Of a DNA stretch of 37,860 nucleotides, positions 34,590 through 37,860 are shown in pieces. Position numbers and translations under genes: made by a program. Under the pieces are notes generated by a model. The model saw nothing but the letters and a program-made list of their open reading frames with translations. It was not told the DNA's origin and made no database searches. How positions within the stretch are numbered: position 1 is the stretch's first letter; each line of letters opens with the position of its first letter. This DNA is from Deltaproteobacteria bacterium (GTDB lineage: Bacteria > Desulfobacterota > Desulfarculia > Adiutricales > JAFDHD01). The DNA lies in assembly GCA_019306365.1 (NCBI GenBank), contig JAFDLS010000009.1, positions 1 through 37,860 on the forward strand. Direction: 5' to 3'.

Positions 34590-34994
34590 ATGCAAAGAGT
34601 AATGTTAAAATCAAAGGTTCATCGTGCCACGGTAACTCAGGCGGACCTTCATTATGAAGGCAGCCTGACCCTGGATACTCTTCTTATGGACGCGGCCAAT
34701 TTACTTCCTTTTGAGAAGATTCAGGTTTTAAACGTCACCAACGGAGAGCGCTTCGAAACGTACGTTATTGAAGGCGAGCCTGGTTCGGGCGTAGTCTGCC
34801 TCAACGGGGCCGCCGCCCGTAAGGGCGCGCGAGGCGATCTGGTTATTCTCGTCAGTTACGCTGTCTGCAGCGAAGATGAAGCGCGAGATAGTAAGCCGGA
34901 CCTCGTTTTTGTGGACGAAAAAAATCGTATGGTTCGCAAAATGTCTGGTCACGATGAAGTGATCATAGACAAAGCGTCCTTAAATCTGGCTTGA
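34590..34994 (+). CDS. panD: PanD, aspartate 1-decarboxylase
   Basis: A 134-aa pyruvoyl enzyme. The self-cleavage site is Gly24-Ser25 in HYEGSLTLD; Ser25 becomes the pyruvoyl group. Also seen: [10 protein letters not shown] and [16 protein letters not shown], typical of the family. It makes beta-alanine from aspartate for pantothenate. Downstream at 35018-35034 is a short GC hairpin without a T-run. Confidence 0.94.
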   Translation: MQRVMLKSKVHRATVTQADLHYEGSLTLDTLLMDAANLLPFEKIQVLNVTNGERFETYVIEGEPGSGVVCLNGAAARKGARGDLVILVSYAVCSEDEARDSKPDLVFVDEKNRMVRKMSGHDEVIIDKASLNLA

Positions 34995-35385
34995 ACTAAT
35001 AACGGGCTGAAAATCAACCCCGGTTAACACGGGGGATTAAACTGAACCCTCGCCGAAATTCATTTACCCCTTGCAGTTTTCAAGGGTGGTTGGCAGGTTG
35101 GGTATGTATTTACCGGTGCGGGCTTGAGCGTGGAGGCTGAAGTTTAACACGCTGATTGAGCTTATTCTCTATAAACTGATTCAATAAATGGTTTTATAAA
35201 TATTGCGCCCGGGATGGTCGGATTGTTTTTTCTGATCCCGCTTCAAATGGAACGTAATTCTGGCAATCATCCCAACCGGTCATTTCAAACGAAGACGGCA
35301 GGCTTTCAGGCTTGACAGGTAATAGATCAATAGAGTTAAATAAAAAATTTGGGGGTTCGGTTTAAAAAGAGGAGGTACTATTTTT
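34995..35385 (+). promoter_or_regulatory. Spacer with candidate metK promoter
   Basis: It contains a weak hairpin CCCCG-GTTAACA-CGGGG (35018-35034) behind panD, and a candidate promoter TTGACA (35312-35317), 18-bp spacer, TTAAAT (35336-35341). GAGGAGG (35369-35375) is the ribosome site of metK. I looked for SAM or SAH riboswitch features in front of this SAM-cycle pair and saw none. The middle (35040-35300) holds no readable gene. Confidence 0.45.
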
Positions 35386-35637
35386 ATGAGTCCTAGTTAT
35401 CTATTCACATCTGAATCGGTTACAGAAGGACATCCAGACAAAGTGGCGGATCAAATATCTGACGCTATTTTAGATTCGGTCCTGGTTGAGGATAAAAAAG
35501 GCCGTGTTGCCTGTGAGACTCTGGTGACTACGGGTATGGCCGTAATAGCCGGGGAGATCACCACTGAATGCTGGGTCGATATGCCAAACGTGGTCCGAAA
35601 AACAATAAAAGAAATCGGATATAACGATGGGCCGTGA
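35386..35637 (+). CDS. metK: MetK fragment 1, S-adenosylmethionine synthase N-terminus (frame broken)
   Basis: 83 aa, of which the first 81 are a normal MetK start: [19 protein letters not shown], then [17 protein letters not shown] and IKEIGYND. After Asp81 two foreign residues and a stop follow. In MetK the sequence should go on with about ten residues (S-x-MGFDxxTC type) before [14 protein letters not shown]; these are missing, and the continuation is in another frame from 35631. About 28 nt are lost. GAGGAGG precedes ATG 35386. Confidence 0.9.
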   Translation: MSPSYLFTSESVTEGHPDKVADQISDAILDSVLVEDKKGRVACETLVTTGMAVIAGEITTECWVDMPNVVRKTIKEIGYNDGP

Positions 35638-36203
35638 TTACTTCCATTGACAAACAGTCACCGGATATTGCGATGGGTGTTAATGGCGCGGAAGATCATG
35701 AGCAGGGCGCTGGCGATCAGGGCATTATGTTCGGCTATGCCTGCGATGAAACCGAAACATTGATGCCCATGCCTATTTTTTACGCCCACAAATTAACTCA
35801 ACGGCTGGCTAAGGTTCGAAAGCATGGAGTTTTGAATTTCCTGCGGCCGGATGGCAAGTCTCAAGTGACAGTCGAGTACGATCATGGGAAACCTAAAAGG
35901 ATTGAGGCCGTGGTTATTGCCGCGCAGCATTCACCTGATGTGTCGGAAAAGGTCGTCAGGGAATCCGTTATTGAAGAAGTAATCAAACAGGTTATCCCGG
36001 CGAATTTACTCGATGGTGACACCAAGCTTTTTATCAACGCCACAGGCCGGTTCGTTTTTGGCGGACCCGCGGCGGACTGCGGGCTGACAGGCCGGAAGAT
36101 CATTGTGGATACCTATGGCGGTCAGGGCAGTCATGGAGGCGGCTGCTTTTCAGGGAAAGATCCCTCCAAGGTAGACCGCAGCGCCCCGAGCCGGTGTCTT
36201 TGA
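35631..36203 (+). pseudogene. metK: MetK fragment 2, central part
   Basis: From GCC 35631 the frame reads [57 protein letters not shown] and [20 protein letters not shown], then DRSA: the ATP/methionine-binding core of MetK. After Ala (36183-36185) six foreign residues lead to a stop. The helix normally following (YMARYIAKNIVAAGLA type, with the Cys-containing strand after it, about 30 codons) is missing. GGGCFSGKD carries Cys where Ala is usual. Confidence 0.88.
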
Positions 36204-36424
36204 TGATCAACACCTTTGGCAGCGGTAAAGTCGATGACGAAAAAATCGCCAAGGGCCTGCGCAGGATTTTTTCTTTCAAGCCCGCGAACATGATCGCCTA
36301 TCTCGACCTGCTAAGGCCGATTTATAAAAAGACAGCAGCTTATGGCCATTATGGCCGAGAGGAACCTGAGTTCACCTGGGAAAAGGTGGACAAGACTGAA
36401 GAACTGCTGGAAGCTGTAAAATAG
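36188..36424 (+). pseudogene. metK: MetK fragment 3, C-terminus
   Basis: From GAG 36188 the frame reads [20 protein letters not shown] and continues through [33 protein letters not shown] to the normal end. It has no ribosome site of its own. Together the three pieces would make a MetK of about 345 residues, some 40 short of the family's usual 380-400, which agrees with the two missing stretches. ahcY follows after 86 bp. Confidence 0.88.
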
Positions 36425-36510
36425 TTACTGAGATATTACGCTCTTATCATCAGATATGCTCACATTCCCCGGTTGATGCCGAGAAAAAGCAAACAGGAGT
36501 TGAAGATAAA

Positions 36511-37767
36511 ATGAACAGCGATGTTAAAGATCTTAATTTAGCTCAAAAGGGCCAGCTGCGCATCGAATGGGCCAACCAAAATATGCCGGTCCTGAATATA
36601 ATAAAACGCCGATTCACCAGAGAAAAACCTCTCAAAGGCGTTCGGATAGGGGCGTGTCTGCACGTAACTACGGAAACGGCGAGTTTGGCTCGAACCCTCA
36701 AGGCGGGCGGAGCCGAGGTTTTCATCTGTGCCTCGAACCCCTTAAGCACTCAAGACGACGTAGCCGCAGCCTTGGTAAAGAAGGACAAGATAGCCACTTT
36801 CGCGATCAAGGGTGAGGACAACCAGACTTATTACCAGCACATCAACGCGACCCTTGACGCCAAGCCTATGATCACCATGGATGACGGGGCCGACCTGGTT
36901 TCAACCCTGCATTCGGAACGCCAGTCTTTGGTCAAGCACGTTTTAGCCGGGACCGAGGAAACCACCACCGGCGTCATCCGGCTGACAAGCATGGCGGCGG
37001 AGAATGCTCTTAAATATCCCATTATTGCCGTCAATGACGCCAAGACCAAGCATTTTTTCGACAATCGCTATGGCACGGGCCAGAGTACTATTGACGGCAT
37101 CATCCGCGCCACAAATCGATTGGTGGCCGGTACAAATTTCGTGATTTGCGGTTACGGGTGGTGCGGACGCGGGTTGGCCATGCGGGCTCACGGTATGGGC
37201 GCGAGCGTCATCGTGACTGAAGTGGATCCTCTAAAGGCCCTGGAAGCGGTTATGGACGGATACAGGGTCATGCCCATCGCGGCGGCTGCGGAAATCGGCG
37301 ACTTTTTCTGCACCCTCACCGGCGATATTAACGTAATTCGTAAAGAGCACTTTTTGAAGATGAAAACCGGCGCGATCGTGGCCAATTCCGGGCATTTCAA
37401 CGTGGAATTGGATCTTGTTGGTTTGGAGAAAGTTTGTACCAAACAACGCATGATCAGGGAGTTTGTCCAGGAGTACACGCTAACAAACGGTAAACGTATT
37501 TATGTCCTTGGCGAAGGGCGGCTCATTAATCTGGCCGCAGCCGAAGGGCATCCGTCAAGTGTCATGGATATGAGTTTTGCCAATCAGGCCCTATCGGCGG
37601 AGTTTATTGTTAAAAATAAAGGCAATATTCCTATGGGAGTTATGCCGGTGCCCGAAGAAATAGATGATGAAATCGCCAGGTTAAAGCTTAAAGCCATGGG
37701 GATTAAGATAGACACCCTGACCAAGGATCAACAAAAATACCTTGCTTCCTGGGAAATGGGCACCTAA
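36511..37767 (+). CDS. ahcY: AhcY, adenosylhomocysteinase
   Basis: 418 aa. The NAD-binding loop [18 protein letters not shown] and the preceding catalytic region (TMDDGADLV, then [19 protein letters not shown]) are complete; the end has [15 protein letters not shown]. It splits S-adenosylhomocysteine to adenosine and homocysteine, the step after SAM-dependent methylation, so metK-ahcY form a SAM-cycle pair. The length fits the short prokaryotic form without the 40-residue insert. CAGGAG precedes ATG 36511. Confidence 0.95.
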   Translation: MNSDVKDLNLAQKGQLRIEWANQNMPVLNIIKRRFTREKPLKGVRIGACLHVTTETASLARTLKAGGAEVFICASNPLSTQDDVAAALVKKDKIATFAIKGEDNQTYYQHINATLDAKPMITMDDGADLVSTLHSERQSLVKHVLAGTEETTTGVIRLTSMAAENALKYPIIAVNDAKTKHFFDNRYGTGQSTIDGIIRATNRLVAGTNFVICGYGWCGRGLAMRAHGMGASVIVTEVDPLKALEAVMDGYRVMPIAAAAEIGDFFCTLTGDINVIRKEHFLKMKTGAIVANSGHFNVELDLVGLEKVCTKQRMIREFVQEYTLTNGKRIYVLGEGRLINLAAAEGHPSSVMDMSFANQALSAEFIVKNKGNIPMGVMPVPEEIDDEIARLKLKAMGIKIDTLTKDQQKYLASWEMGT

Positions 37768-37812
37768 CTGAACCTGTACTGCTTCTCCGGTGAGGAGCTA
37801 AGTGTTTTTCAT

Positions 37813-37847
37813 GGGGGAAAGTGGCTCTGGCTGAGTCATTTTCCCCC
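37813..37847. terminator. Candidate terminator after ahcY
   Basis: GGGGGAAA (37813-37820) pairs with TTTCCCCC (37840-37847) across a 19-nt loop. There is no clear T-run after it (TAATTC), so termination strength is uncertain; it lies 46 bp behind the ahcY stop. Confidence 0.45.
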
Positions 37848-37860
37848 TAATTCGTGCTAA

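Noticed and set aside
34995-35385. Possible SAM or SAH riboswitch before metK-ahcY
   Set aside because: No conserved core of SAM-I, SAM-II or SAH riboswitches could be recognised; only weak hairpins and a promoter were seen.

Overview
The window looks like a chromosomal segment of a sulfate-reducing bacterium of the Deltaproteobacteria/Desulfobacterota type. The diagnostic content is a dissimilatory sulfite reductase region of the reductive type: dsrA, dsrB, a DsrD-family gene and dsrN in that order, followed by the membrane complex dsrMKJOP. No oxidative-type dsrEFH genes are present. All identifications are by reading protein motifs; no database search was run.

Layout. 1-4559: an unknown protein cut by the window edge, a convergent metallo-hydrolase, an unknown 408-aa protein followed by a YjbQ-family enzyme, and two adjacent TPR proteins. 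4560-5092: a regulatory region with a perfect Rex-type operator and a sigma70 promoter for dsrD, preceded by a decayed duplicate of the same region that a 141-bp MITE has split. 5096-10337: dsrD, then (with its own promoter and a structured leader) dsrA, dsrB, a second DsrD-like gene, dsrN and a HEAT-repeat gene. 10441-16219: a terminator, a promoter, an RsbRD-domain protein and dsrMKJOP, closed by a strong terminator. 16240-17801: a glyoxalase-fold gene, a second MITE copy and a small ferredoxin. 17813-19227 (minus strand): mazG and a CvpA-like gene. 19416-24472: a second YjbQ protein, phoH, a 7TM-HD protein, ybeY and pdxJ. 24559-33456: acpS, nnr, tsaE, lysC, cimA, a ComEA-like protein, fbp, tsaD and rsmA. 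33716-37767: panC, panD, metK and ahcY.

How the genes fit together. DsrAB reduces sulfite, DsrD is known as an activator of DsrAB, DsrN amidates the siroheme, and DsrMKJOP links the quinone pool and periplasm to cytoplasmic sulfur reduction. The Rex-type box suggests that part of this region answers to the NADH/NAD+ ratio. The rest is housekeeping: RNA maturation (phoH, ybeY, rsmA), t6A tRNA modification (tsaD, tsaE), cofactor supply (panC, panD, acpS, pdxJ, nnr), amino-acid synthesis (lysC, cimA), gluconeogenesis (fbp) and the SAM cycle (metK, ahcY).

Main oddities. (1) dsrA and metK, both expected to be needed, are broken by three short frame-changing internal deletions; assembly error is the leading explanation, but it is not proven. 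(2) A duplicated and decayed dsrD promoter is interrupted by a MITE whose empty site can be read from the intact copy. (3) There are two intact DsrD-family genes, and the one closer to canonical DsrD lies upstream of dsrA instead of after dsrB. (4) The dsrA leader can fold and carries an orphan full-length Shine-Dalgarno sequence.
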